NCBI RefSeq assembly: GCF_024713975.1 | Contig: NC_091113.1 | Coordinates: 10,614,501 to 10,678,500 of the forward strand | Length of the DNA stretch: 64,000 nt | Direction: 5' to 3' | DNA from: Paralichthys olivaceus | Lineage: Eukaryota > Chordata > Actinopteri > Pleuronectiformes > Paralichthyidae | Shown here: positions 37,137-49,900 of the stretch, in pieces | How positions within the stretch are numbered: position 1 is the first letter of the stretch | Layout: every line of letters starts with the position of its first letter | Made by a program: the position numbers and the translations under genes | Notes under the pieces: generated by a model | Seen by the model: only the letters and a program-made list of their open reading frames with translations | The model's database searches: none | What the model was told of the DNA's origin: nothing

Positions 37137-37162
37137 GGGGGGGTGGGAGGGGCATTCTGGGG
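37137..37162 (+). promoter_or_regulatory. G-quadruplex motif in H3.3 3' UTR
   Basis: Four G-runs of 7, 3, 4 and 4 with loops of 1, 1 and 6 nt, beginning 27 nt after the stop codon on the sense strand. It meets the standard G3+/N1-7 definition for an RNA G-quadruplex. Confidence 0.6.
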
Positions 37163-37421
37163 TTTTGTTTTGTAAATCTTGAACTCTTACCAGCATGTGT
37201 ATCACCTGACTTGTCGTTTGTAGTTTCAGGCATGTTTTTTGTACTTCATTTGTCATTTTACTCTTGACTTTATTCTCAATTGTCCTATTAACTGTAGATT
37301 AGAGCTTCATATCTGTAAATTCTGAAACCATATTTCACTGCCTTTCTCAGGTTTGCAAGTCTATTTTAGAATCTGTACCTTTAACCCTGTGTGTGCATGT
37401 CATAGGGTTTCTCGTGCTGTA

Positions 37422-37427
37422 AATAAA
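37422..37427 (+). terminator. Poly(A) signal, H3.3 gene
   Basis: AATAAA about 310 bp after the stop. A second AATAAA lies at about 37497-37502. Confidence 0.75.
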
Positions 37428-37547
37428 CTATCCGCTACCTCAAATTCTTGGCAATTGTTTTTATTTTTAATATGTATACATTTGCTTTAGTAAAAAAATA
37501 AAGTTTGAGATTAAAATTAAAGGAACACACTTAAGCTGCATCATATC

Positions 37548-37725
37548 TAGTTGAATTTTGTGATATCTAGTGTTGAAGATGCATGTTGCAGCTGAACACC
37601 GCTCACCTCACCCTCCCGAACATGAAAAAGAACCCATGGAAGCCTTTAATTGTCATAAAAACTCAAAAGGGGTTTAGTTTGCCCAGTGTGGACTAATGGA
37701 AACAATATGGTGTCCTCTGTAACAG
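37548..37725. mobile_element. Decayed copy of the TTAA-type MITE
   Basis: Shares GATGCATGTTGCAGCTGAA-like sequence, CTCACCTCACCCTCC and GTTTGCCCAGTGTGGA-like sequence with the interior of the element at 7891-8229. Neither terminus is preserved. Confidence 0.65.
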
Positions 37726-38145
37726 TTGGACTGTATCAGTATCTTCATGTGTCTTAGACTTGACATCCCATAAGTGTAATCCTCAAACTTGCCTCGTTTG
37801 ACTTCATGATGGTTCTGAGACTGGATCAGTAACTTTGTGTAGATGGAGAAATGGCAGGCAGTGTTTTAATGAGCTTGTATTGTTCAACAAATGAAATTGT
37901 TTAGAATGCAAGAAGTCAGACCAAACATCAAATCATATTTTTAATCCATGTTCTGTGATCACTCAAATGAAACTTGACAAAAGGCAAATATGATCAAACC
38001 AAACTCATCTTCACTGATGCACTGGACGGCTTCATAACCACACCTCCAGCATTTTCGGACCAATGATTTGGTGCCACCATCAATGCAGAACCACATTTCA
38101 CATTAAATAAGACCCAAAATATATACATCTTAAATTCCACATTTG

Positions 38146-39611
38146 TTAAGTCGATTTATTGACTTGCTCTTCCTCCTCATCTGAAAGCAAGCCAGGTAAA
38201 TGCTCATACAGCTGCTTATCCAGCTGTGCATCAATGTCCGTCTCCTTCCTCGCAACACACCACAGAAGGAAGCCAGTTAAAACCAGGCTGATGGGAAGGA
38301 CTTTCCACCAGGGCCGCTGATGCTGACTGCCCAGGGAGCGGTCGACCTTCCAGGTCCTGTGACTGGCTTTACTGGTAGAGAACTTGATGGGCTCATTTTT
38401 CACCTCCTCTGCATCTTCCTCTGTGGGCCTTGTTGATTTTGCCGCCCTCTGGGAGCTGAGAGCTATTGACCGCACGCTGTTCACTCTGTTATAACAAAAA
38501 AGACATCTGTTAAGACAACCGATGAGTAGGGTACATAATTACAGCTCATTAAGTTCTGTAATGAAGTAAAAGTTTGAGAGCTACTTCGCTTGAGTTATTT
38601 TGGTTTATCTTTACTAACAGTTTATACAATATACACATTACATATTTTGCAATTGTAAAAGCAGGAAGAACAATGGTACTATGTGCTACTTTATTTTGAT
38701 GGTAATCTTTTTGTATTCTGACTGTAGACTTGTACTTGTAATAGTATTTAATATCACTGTACTCTTTTAATGGATTTATGATAGTTGTTGTCTGATGTTC
38801 AATAAAGCGAAATACAGGGAACAGACCAGAAAAGAGAAAATGGCATCAAGGGAAAACAAATCAGTCGTCTTTCAAGGTGAACTGAAGCGGAGCCAGATCT
38901 TACTCTAAATATGGAGGAGCAGCTCGGATAAATGTTTTTCACACTATGTAGTAGTGACCGATCAGTAACATTGAATTCCCAAAGAACATGTCAAGAGAGG
39001 AGACTGGGGTTCTGCAGACTCTGTAGTTTACTCTCTTGTTATTCAAAGAATAGTGTGAGTCACTATTAGATTTCCTGTCCTCCTGGGTCTTTGGTTTGGT
39101 TCCTGCAAACCTTGAAGTCACAAGTCCCACTGAAATCACATGTTCATGTATCTACCACTAATTTACTACAGTATTAATGCGTCTCCTCCTGTAGTTGGCC
39201 AGGAAGTAGACAGGATCATTTACTACTATATGAAAAGCAGAGGGCAAAGTGATCATCTATAGACAAGTCTCTGTAGTTGGTTGGTGTTGCGTTCAGTGAC
39301 CAGATTAGCAGAACAAGAGGAAGCGAGTTAGAGGTTAAATCAGGTCTTGGTGCAGAAAGCAGCTCGTCAGAACACGAGCTTCTCTTCAATCGGTAACAGG
39401 CTGTTAGCTAGTAATTAATCAATACATCTAATCTGAGTCTGACCACAGTTTACACACTGTTGTGAGATTTAAAACACTGTCATTGAGCCACAGAGTCAAC
39501 ACGCTGTCTTTCTGTCCATCCTCCACACACCGACACTCACCTCACACCGGAACTGTGGCTGAAAAACACGCGTGTCACACCGGAGAGAACTCGTCCTGCT
39601 GTTGTAGACAT
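38146..39611 (-). CDS. uqcc4: UQCC4 (C16orf91/CCSMST1 homolog), complex III assembly factor
   Basis: Two coding exons, 39541-39611 and 38146-38485 (411 nt, 136 aa). The N-terminus MSTTAGRVLSGVTRVFFSHS is basic and hydroxylated without acids, like a mitochondrial presequence. A conserved block PIKFSTSKASHRTWKVDRSL, then GSQHQRPWWKVLPISL, matches human C16orf91 closely and leads straight into a single transmembrane helix (VLPISLVLTGFLLWCVA). The acidic C-terminal tail faces the intermembrane space in the human protein. UQCC4 helps assembly and stability of cytochrome b in respiratory complex III. The gene is head-to-head with the C7orf50 homolog; in human it lies near GNPTG and TSR3, also present in this window. 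Confidence 0.9.
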
Positions 39612-40573
39612 CTCGAGTCAATGATCATCTTCCTGCACACGATCGTCAGGTCAGTGAATCTGGACTTTTTCTTACCAAACGATCTTCAGTCAGGTCATGT
39701 AACCCGACGTTGTGCAACCTTTATTTCACTCCGGTGCGCGCGCCGAAAGCTGGTGGTGAACGTTCCGCTAAGACGTAGACGAGGGCTCTGAGGTCACGTG
39801 CAGATTTTCATGTTTTACTTTCTCATTTTAACATCATCATTATTTTTATACTATTATTTAATAATATGCAGAGATACTGGGTTTGAAAAATTGAATAAAA
39901 ACAGTAAGACGTCTTTCGACACATCATTTTTACCTGAAGGACTATTTAGGTATTTTGAAAATAATTATTTGTTGCTCTTGTTGCTTCTCTTTAATTTTCA
40001 TTATACAAAACAATATTCATAAACAGAAAAAAGAGAAATATAGATATATATTTATATAGATATAGATTAAAACTTTTTCTTAGAGTTAGTGAATACACTA
40101 TTGTTTTCGTTGAATTGAGTTTAACCTTTAAAATATATACAATATTATAATATAATATACTTACTACATAATCACCTTGTTTTATTGATTTAGTTTTACT
40201 TTGTATAATAATACAATATCTTACATTACATTTATTTTTTGCGATAAAGCTGAACTCTCATGATTCCAAATCCACATAACTTAATGTAACTTAACTAAAT
40301 GTAATAGAAATACATGAATCATCATAATTTTTTCAACTTAAATAATTTAATAGAAACCCATACAGGACATTATTCACAGTTTGAGGTCTGGAAGGTTTTC
40401 ACTGTGATATCACCGAGGGTCCGTGAATCCCTCACCGCCATCGACCAATCAAAAAGCATTAGACTAGACATCCGTCCAATCACGCGTCACCCGGGCGACA
40501 TCACTTCCTGTTTGAGTTCCCATGCGTGTTTTGTGGTTTTTCTGGAGGCCAACACGTTCCTGTCGCGTTTCAA
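39612..40573. promoter_or_regulatory. Divergent promoter region, uqcc4 / C7orf50 homolog
   Basis: Two CCAAT boxes 30 bp apart (40445-40449 and 40475-40479) and an ETS-like ACTTCCTG at about 40503 lie just before the non-coding first exon of the C7orf50 homolog, which ends at 40573 (donor GTAAGT). 39800-40380 between the two gene starts is strongly AT-rich with no other feature. Confidence 0.6.
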
Positions 40574-40931
40574 GTAAGTTTTTACAGATGTCCATTTAAT
40601 TAAAGAACAATACGATCAATCATTTTCGGGTCTGAAAGCTTTAACATGTTTTACCAGATAAATTGAATTGAATGTCTTTATTCAGTCTGGTCCAGTTGCA
40701 CAGGTCGTCAGGAGTAGCGGGATAAACGCAGCCCAGTTAAATATTCTTCCACAGTTTTACATGAGTGTGTGCATCTAAAGTCTCAGTGTTAGTGTCATGT
40801 AATGTTTATCACAAACAGGTGTCAGTGTCTAAGGCTCATGATCTATGCATTTATAACTTCATACTGTATGACTGTGTACCTGTTCTTGAGTAACATGCAA
40901 AGGGTTTCAGTTTGTTGCAGTAAATCGGATC

Positions 40932-43900
40932 ATGGCCAAAGATAAATCTTTGAAATCAGCATCAAAACTTCCTAAGAAGAAGAAGCTCGGTTCAAATGCT
41001 GACAATGCTGATACAGAAGAGACGATGGATGCTGAAGTGAAGGGGAAAAGAAGTAAACTGGAGGTAGAGGTGAGTGACACAGTCTCTTGTATGTGTTTTA
41101 GTTGACACAACCTGGAAGGACTAACAAAATACTGAACATGTTTATTTCCTCCAGGAGGCTCCCGTACAGATTCCTCAGGAAACAATCGCAGATGATACAA
41201 AACAGAAGAAGGAGAAGAAACGCAAAAAGAAACGAGCGGCAGAGGAAACACAGGCCGATGAAACTGAGGTAAGAATGTTTACTCCTGAAGATGGCTTCTC
41301 TAAATGTGGCTGTGAGTGTTCAGCTGAACTGGGACAGCTGATTTGTGATGCTCCATAAAGAAAAGTCTTTACAAGTGCAGATAACAACTAAATATTTATT
41401 GTAAAACTTTGTATTCATTTAAAACAAGGAGTCGAGATTTTGGAAAACATAATTTAGAGCAGTTGTTCAACGCGTAGAGCTTTTTTATTTTCCTTGTAAT
41501 GACAAAAGAGTTCATTGTTAAAATGGGAGATCTGAGTTTTCATTTGACAAGACACTATGTAAAAATAACCGATACCAGACTTCCAACACACAATGTGAAT
41601 AAAGCGTCGTTATGTGATTCTCAAATGGGGTTTTCCACAAGTAACAGCCCGACATTAAAACATTTCCAGTCAACCACTTTCTAACCATTCCAAGTTACGT
41701 CACCATCACTTATAACTTATTTTTATAACCTCACCGCCCCAGACTGCAGAAGAAACAGAATTTTAATGTGAAACTGCTTTATTCAGTGTTTTTACTGGTT
41801 TTAATTCCCTGGTCGGTTTGTTTTGGAGAGGAGGAGACCTCTGTGGATAATTCAGCTCCTTGTAAAAACATCTTGAACGATGAAATCTGAAGGAATCTTA
41901 ACTTATAAAAATGATTTTTTTGAAAGCGGCAATGAAGAAAACAACTCAAGTGAATGTTTATAATGAAATTAAATGTTCGATTGTATGCATTATAATAGAA
42001 CACCCTGGTCCTTGTTTTCGTCTTTGTACAATGTCCATTAATCAGTGTCTTTGAACTGTTCAGCTACCATGTGCAGCTGGTTTTTATTTGAAGGGACAGT
42101 TTATAACAGTTTGTGCGAGGATGTCACAGCTAAGGGACTGGCGTGGTCTGTCACATGTTGCGTCTCCGCAGTTATATGCAGCAAGCTCATAGGTGGACTT
42201 TCCTGTGGCTGACCTTTGCAGCTTGACCCATCTGCTCTTCTGCTGGAAGAACACTCTCATTTTGTCCTGGAACGTCTCCCCGAGGAAGCTGTAGATGAGC
42301 GGGTTCAGGCAGCTGTTAGAGAAGGCTGCCAGCCTGACAGTGTGACCCGTCAGCGGGTAGTCCTGCCAGAGTGTGTCCCCGCTTGTGTCCCCTCTCAGCA
42401 GGTGGACGCATATAAACGCGTTCTCTGGGAGCCAGCATAGGAAGAAGACTAACACCGCCGCCGAGATCATCCGCAGGGCTTTCTGTCTGCGAGGCCTCCG
42501 CTGTCGGCTTCTTTGGTCTTTCTGGCTGCGCTGGAGCACCTGTGCTATTCTCCAGTAGCACAGGCCCAGGATGCAGAAAGGCAGAAGGAAACCCAGCATC
42601 ACCTCCAGCCACTGGATCTGGGTCACATTAGCGAAGCAGAATGTGAGTTCTCCAGCGTGCTGAGCTTGAGCTATGACGAAAGGCAGCAGGGTGAGCAGGG
42701 AGGAGGACACCCAGATGAAGCAGCAGCTGAGGCGTGCGTGGGTCATGCTGCGCCCCACGCTGCTGGTCAGTGCGACAAACCGATCGAAGCTCATCCACGT
42801 CAAGAAGAAGACGCTGCTGTACATGTTCACCTGCTGGAACAGGTTCATGAAGGTGCAGAGGCCGGCCTTGTCATAGTAGCCCTGCTTCAGGTTGAACACC
42901 TCGATCAGAGAGTCGGCCACGAGGAAGAGGTCGGCCACGGCCAGGTTCACAAAGTAGAGGTCCGGGGCTGTCAAGCGGCCCCTGTGTTCCAGGTTGATGA
43001 CTAAGATGAGGATGTTCCCGATGAAGCCGACAGGGAAGAGGAAAATAGTGTAAATGCAGGAGAGGACAAGGCTGATGAGGTAACGCTGGGGATCCTCTGG
43101 GGCAGTCTGCAGAAAACCAGAGACGACTGCCTGTGTATCATTTACAGTGATGTTATACTTGGGGATGAAGCTGAAGCCCACGTACATTGTCTTGTCCATA
43201 TTACACTTCTGTGTTGAGCCAGTGGGGGTGGTTGTTAACCATTATTTTGTCATAGTCCGAGGTTGTCTGAGGTTGTTTGGCCCCTGTGGAGTCTGTGGAT
43301 CCATCTGCTTCTTCTCTCTGGTCTTCTTCGACATGTAGTGGAGTTGGTGCCTAATCTGTTCTTTATAGGGAGAAAAGAACAGCTTGGTTTCAGCATTTCA
43401 ATTTCTAGATTTAATATTGAAATTTCTATACACAGAGGCAATAAAAAAATGCATTTGACAACACTGAAAATGCATCAATTGGTCGTCCGTTTGGAAGAAA
43501 CATCAGAAATGTATTTTGTAAATATGATAGACTATAACGACTCCTGCTGCAGTTTTGAAAATGATTTCAGCTAAAGATCAAGAATGTGAAATGAAAGTGA
43601 AGACAGTGCATTGCTTTTATGATTCTTATTGTTCAAAATGAGGAAGCAATAATAATAACAATACACTCAAAAGAAGCTAAATAGAATGTTACAAAGCAAA
43701 CTAAATAAAATAAAGTAGGTGTTACAAGAATGCTATTATATAAAATGGTATAGATTTTTAAGGTGGCTTAAAAAATAAAAGCACATTTATAAAATAAAGT
43801 CTTTAAGAGTGAGTTAGAGGATAAGGAGTCAGTCAGTCTGTTCTCTACTGGGAGTTTGTAGCATCGCACGGGCGCTTTAACAGAAACGGATACAGATCGT

Positions 43901-46900
43901 AATACTGGAATTCCCTCTGGGGCGTCTCTTAATATTGTCTATGAACTGCTGGAAATTTGTTGTTCTAGTACAGTGATTTACTACTTCCAGTATATATGAT
44001 ATTTTTATGCTTCTTCTGTCGCTCAAATTGATGGTACGTTTGACAGAAATAATGGCTTTATTTGAAAAAAAACTAAAATACAATGCAAGTTTGACAAACT
44101 GAATTACAATAACTAATTAAAAATGGCTCAAACTTACCTTAGTTTCTTTTCACTGCACGTAAGTCTGTCAAATCTGCTCCGTCCTGCAGTGGCGACTATG
44201 AAAGCTGATGTCAAAGTAAATCTGACGAAGTGTGGCGGTGGGTCGCACAACAACTTAAACGGCATATTTACACAAAACAAGACAAAGGACAGACGGGGAT
44301 CGTCTCACATCTTTGTTTCTACACCTCTGCCCTTTGTTTGAGTTTACAACCTGGATTGACAGCCCAGAGTTTCTGACTTTCTCTTAAAGAGTATAAATGC
44401 ACATTAGATTCTTTACTTTACGTCTTGTTACTGGGATTTTTACCTCAGTGTTACTCAGGTCTGACATTTCACAATGATGCCAACTTATGCAACACAGCTC
44501 CTGCATTCGTTTTCCTTCTGGTGCCTGGTTTGGTGCCACTCTGTGTTGGCACTGACACAATGCAGGTCAGTTATTCGTAGAACTGGTGTCGGGTTCTTTG
44601 GAAGGAGGTGGAAAGGTACTGGTCTGCATCCCTTGTACTAGATTTATACATAAAAAAAACACAGCAAAGAATTATTGGCAATGAATAGAGCATCTGACTT
44701 TTATTTTCCAAGACTTAATATTTCCTCTGTGGGAGGAGGTTTTTCCAGAGAGTTTGTCTAAGTGGGCTTCTGTGCAAATCATGTTTATGCAAGCAGGGTG
44801 TTTTCAAAGAAAAGATTAATTGTCTCATTCAGGGTTGTTGATTTATAAAAACTATATAAACACAAAAACACACTGGGCTGAAGTGCATCCTGGACTCAAA
44901 CTGAATTTTTATCAGTTGCTCTTGGTTCGGACACATGAAGACAAATAAACTGAAGAATACTACAAGGCATTTTCTTGAAAAAGAAATGTAAAATGCCTTT
45001 ATTGTGCCTTTATTATCATGGCATGGTTGTGTGTAATCTGAAAACAAACTCATCAGGCTTTGTGCCGAGACTCGTTGAAGTTTGTTATTAGGTCAAACAT
45101 GAGCGTGCATTGAATGGCATTTTAATTTCTTCTTTTTTTATTAAAGAGTAAACTGTATGAACGACTGCAAAGATGTTACATAGTTCTAAGGATGTATCGC
45201 AAAACATTTATTTTTGTAAAAATAAAAATGTACAAAATATTAACATGAAAAATAGCTTAACAATCACATGCATGTATACATAGACAGTTACACGATTTAG
45301 AGAAAAGACTAGAATGGCTGTCAGTAGAGTGCATAACTCCACCAGGGCCCAACGGTCCCCTTAAATCAAGCTTCACAAATGTATACACACTCATAGATAT
45401 CAGTTCCCTTAATAAACCTGATTTTGTCATATGCACTAATGAAAATGTAAAACAAAATGCCCTAACTTGCAATGTTAAAGAAAGTTATAACAAACTCCAG
45501 GATCCCAGACCAAAGTTGATTTGTTCCTCCCTGACCCACAACACATCCCTGCACCAAGTTTCATGGAAATATGTTCCAACAAACGGACAGAGGTAGAAAC
45601 CTCCCTGGTGGAAGTAAAGGAAGAAAATGTCCAGTACATCAGATCAGAAGTCGTTCGTTTGATGCAGAGGAGAAGAGTTCTTGTCGTCTATGACTCGATG
45701 TCCTGCAGGGTGTCTGTGATCTCAATGTGTGGAGCAATGATGTTTCTGTTGGGCTGCGTGTGCCCTGGACTTCGACAGCAGTCCCTCAGCTGCCTCAACA
45801 CCCCGTGGAGACTCTCCCGACACGGCCGGTGCATGAAGAGCACGAGCACCAGGCTGGCACTGCTCCCTGAGAACAGAACAAACTCGGACACGTTCAGAAA
45901 CGCCTGCTCGTGTTTGCTCAGCCCCACCTCCCTCTGCAGCCGTGCTCCCCTGACCAGCACCACACTGTAGAACAGCATGCATAGAAACATGACCACAGTG
46001 ACCGCCAGGAACACGGGACCCTCCTCAGAGCCGGAGAGGAAGCGACCTTTAGATTTCCACTGTCGGACACAGCCGCATATCAGAAGTCCTAATTGGAGGA
46101 TGTAGGGAATCAGAAAAGCCAGGCACACCTTAGAGGCTGCGTACGAAACACCAGCTTGGGTTGGATCCATAAAACACTTTGTTTCCTGCAGAACCTCCCT
46201 GGGCCCTCGAATCGCAGCCAGCATCAGGGAGATGAGGACAGAAGACAGGATCACCAAAGCCGCACAGACCCCAGGCTTCCGCAGCAGGGCGTGGGATGGC
46301 GGATCGAGGGTTAGCACATAGGCCATGAGCACTAACACAAAGAGGCCACACAGAGAGGCCGTGTTGATGACGAAGGAGAGAGCAGCGCAGCCCAGAGTGG
46401 TGGTCTGCAGGTAGTCAGGTCTGTAGGCCACAGCATGGAGGGAGAGGAGCAGGAGCAGCAGCTGGAGGCCACAAAAGGCCCAGAGCAGACAGTCGAGCCA
46501 GGCCAGCCGCCTGTGTGCCCTGTACGTCTGGATGAAGCTGTAGAGCAGAAAGCAGCCAGCCACAAATCCAAGACCTGCAAAGAAACTGTAGACATAGTTC
46601 GCTCTGGACGTTATGTCACTGGCTGCGATTTCCTCCAGCAAGGAGCTGTTGTCTGGGATTGCAGAGTTGTTGGAAATTGAAGATGAGGTGCTCTCCTCAG
46701 CGGAGACTGTGTTTTTAGACTGGAAAAGAAAAGAGAAAACATCCACTGAGGAACTATTGTCATCTTCAGCATCACTTCCGCCGTTTGGCAAGAGTTTCCT
46801 CACAAACAGAAACTGAGTAAACTAACCGCAAAGGTCAGATCAGTAGATTCTGAATCTTTATCACCATCTGTTATCATTAATGCTCAAAAACAAGTAGAGA

Positions 46901-49900
46901 AACACTGTTCACAGCTGCCTTGCTCTGGTAATTCTCATTGGGGAGATAAAACACTAATAATTATCACAATATGAGTTTATTTATAGCAATATATTAAAAC
47001 ATTCAATGTATATCGATATACATTTACAGATTTACAAAATAAATAATATATAATAAATAATAAAGTGATCAAAAATTGTGGTAATAATCTATTGACTCAT
47101 ATGAAAATGTTTCATCTTTATTATTTTTGTCTATATTGACCAGCCCCTTACTATTGCTCAGCTGATGCGTCGTGAAGTAGGTTTTCCACAGGAACAAACT
47201 CTGACAACACAGCACACTTCCTTCCTAAAGTAACTCAGAAGTTGAATTCGAATCTCAACTTATCGTAGGAATCATGTATCTCTAAATGCATATAAAGAGA
47301 GATAGAGGGAGCGTGAAACACAAGCAGTTGCATTTGTGTTTCTAAATATATTCCTGAACTGCATATCCCTGTTATTCACTCTTTGTTTGCTCCTCTTTGA
47401 GTAACTGCCTGCTCGGTAAAAAAAAAAAAAAAAAACCCACACACATCTCCACGTACCATTTTTTGCTGTCGTCACCCGCTCGCCTCCTGTTTCGAATCCA
47501 CCAGCCAGATGTTGCCGATTGACTCAAAGCTCTGAAAATGATGCTCGCTGCATGGACGCGCCGTTCACTGTGAAGGGCTTTCACATTTCTGTGGGCAGTA
47601 CCCCCACCAGCATACTTTCTGTATGACTGCGTGGCCATGTGACCAAAATCTTTTCCTCCCCTCCCTCTTTTTTTCTTTTCATCACTGTGCTGACTGACTG
47701 GGTCCGTTAAATCAGAGAACATACTGTGTCCCTTGTTTAACTTCGCCCGAGAGTTAAGTGCAGTACTGGGGCTGTGCTGTGCCTCCTGGGATGAAAAAGC
47801 TTCTATAATGACTTTAAATGTGTACGTTTTAGTTATATGTACTTATTGTATTTATTCTGCAGACAAATGTGGAGGTAGATACTTCATTACCTCCAGCGGT
47901 GAGGTTATGTTTTCACCCGTGTCGGTTGGTTGTGTGATTCTAAGCAAGATGACACAAAAACTACCAAACAGTTGACCTCGAAACTCGTTGGAAGGATGTG
48001 GTTTTGGGCGGGGCGGAAACGATACAATTTTGGTGAAGGAATTTCTTTTTCACTTACCATTAATGGATCTTGATTAAAAAAAATAAAACATATTGAGGTG
48101 ACTTATACATGTATATAATAGTGAAATTTGGTGCAGTTTGGTTGAATTTAAGGAGACTGTTAGACGTTGGATGGGATTTGTGCTCTACTGACTGACAGTC
48201 TAGTTTCATGCTGTTATGAAAAAGATTATATTGTATTTTCTTTGTCCCTTGTTTTTCCAGAAAAGTTTCTGTCTCATCAAAAATCCAAATTTATTTCTTC
48301 GATTCAAAAGTCAACTCACTTGTGTTTTTCAAACTTCTGACAGGAAACTAAATGAGCAGGTGGTTATTTTTAACCAAGCTTGACTGTAAACTAAGCGTGT
48401 GGTTCAGACGCTGCGCTGTAGACATGAATGCATGTGAGGAGCTCTTTGTCACTGAAGATGCAGGATAATGTTGAGCTGCAGCACAACAGGAAGTGATCAA
48501 ATCACAAAATGCATTTAGCTTTCATTTGTCTTGTAGCACCACAAAATATCACATTAACTAAAAACAGAAAATTATATAAATAGAAAACTGTCAGGAAATG
48601 GCTGTTAATGTACACAAAAAGTGAAATCATTGTTTCAACTTCTCTTATCATTCATTCAAGGCTATTTATGGATGATTGAGAATAGTTTTATACAAACACT
48701 GACTATAATAAGGGTCTAAAAAGGAAGCTCTGCTAATGTAGATAACTAACTTTGTTTTTGCTCTGGTATGACAGATTTTGGATCCATCCAGTCTCCCTGA
48801 GCCGACACGTGAGCTGGAGGGTGAGGAGGACCTGAGTCCCGAAGAGAAGCGGGTGCTGGAGAGGAAGATGAAAAAGATCCTGAAAAAGGATGAGAAGAAG
48901 AGGCTGAAAGCTGAGGGAGAGACCGAGAAGAAAAGTGAAGCATCTGGACCCACGGCTCCTCAGCAAGCTTTAGATTACCTCACCTGGTAAGAGCCACTCT
49001 CATTTGGTAGCGGACAGATGACTCCACATGTTGGCCTTCTGCTTTTATGTTGTCACTTCATACATCAGAAATGATGTCCAAACCCTCCCCGTATCTCTGT
49101 CCTCATAAGGAAGGAAGTAAAAAAACAGGCATTTAACCCATTGTTTGTGTTCAAAGGACCAAAAAGAAAGATCCATCAAGTATTTCCTGCGAAATTGGTG
49201 AAAACAAAATGAAAACCAAATCCTGGATCTGAAATTAAATTAAATGTGTGCTTTATTGGCCCATGTCCTTTTCTTCCACCAAGTTTCAAGAAAGTCTGTT
49301 TCATAATTTTTGTATAATCACACAAACAAATGGACAGACGGGTGAAAACGTAACCTCCTTGGTGGAGGTAATAAATCGTACTTTGGTGTTAGTCGTGAGG
49401 CTGGAACTCTTCGGTTGTTGTTGAGGCTGCACTTTGTAGATATGGGTGGTGAGTTTAATTATATCTTTGAGGAAAACCACCAATTTCACACCTGTTGAGT
49501 CCACTGGTCATAAGGAGCACGACTTAGTCTGAGAAAAACTCCCCTGGTGTGGTTATCAGGCTCATCTCATCTTGAGGCTGAAAATCTAGAACAAAGTGTT
49601 TGTGTTGCAGACTCAGGGTGTTGTTTGTGTTTCATCAGATGGGCAGGGTCGATTAAAATGCCCATGTTGAATTATGGGAAGTGTAGTATCTAGTGTTTTT
49701 GAGATTTTCCTATACAAGGGATCCTCTTGATTTAGAAATCTGAATAAATAGAAAAACAGCTTTAGGGTAATACTATATACTATTTGCATAAGCAGCATAA
49801 GGTTTAGAAATGTAGTGTTTGTCAATAGTGATGTTATTATCCACCCCTGTACACGCAATGACGGCTTTTTGCAGCTGTTCACTGCTGAAATGCTGCAGCC

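Noticed and set aside
42513-43004. 163-residue open frame antisense to gper1
   Set aside because: Shadow frame of the receptor exon, with no independent features.
46719-46803. Extension of the 7TM protein to a GTG-initiated 371-residue form
   Set aside because: A GTG start is not expected in a vertebrate nuclear gene, and a pyrimidine tract with AG acceptor sits inside this segment, so it is read as intron.
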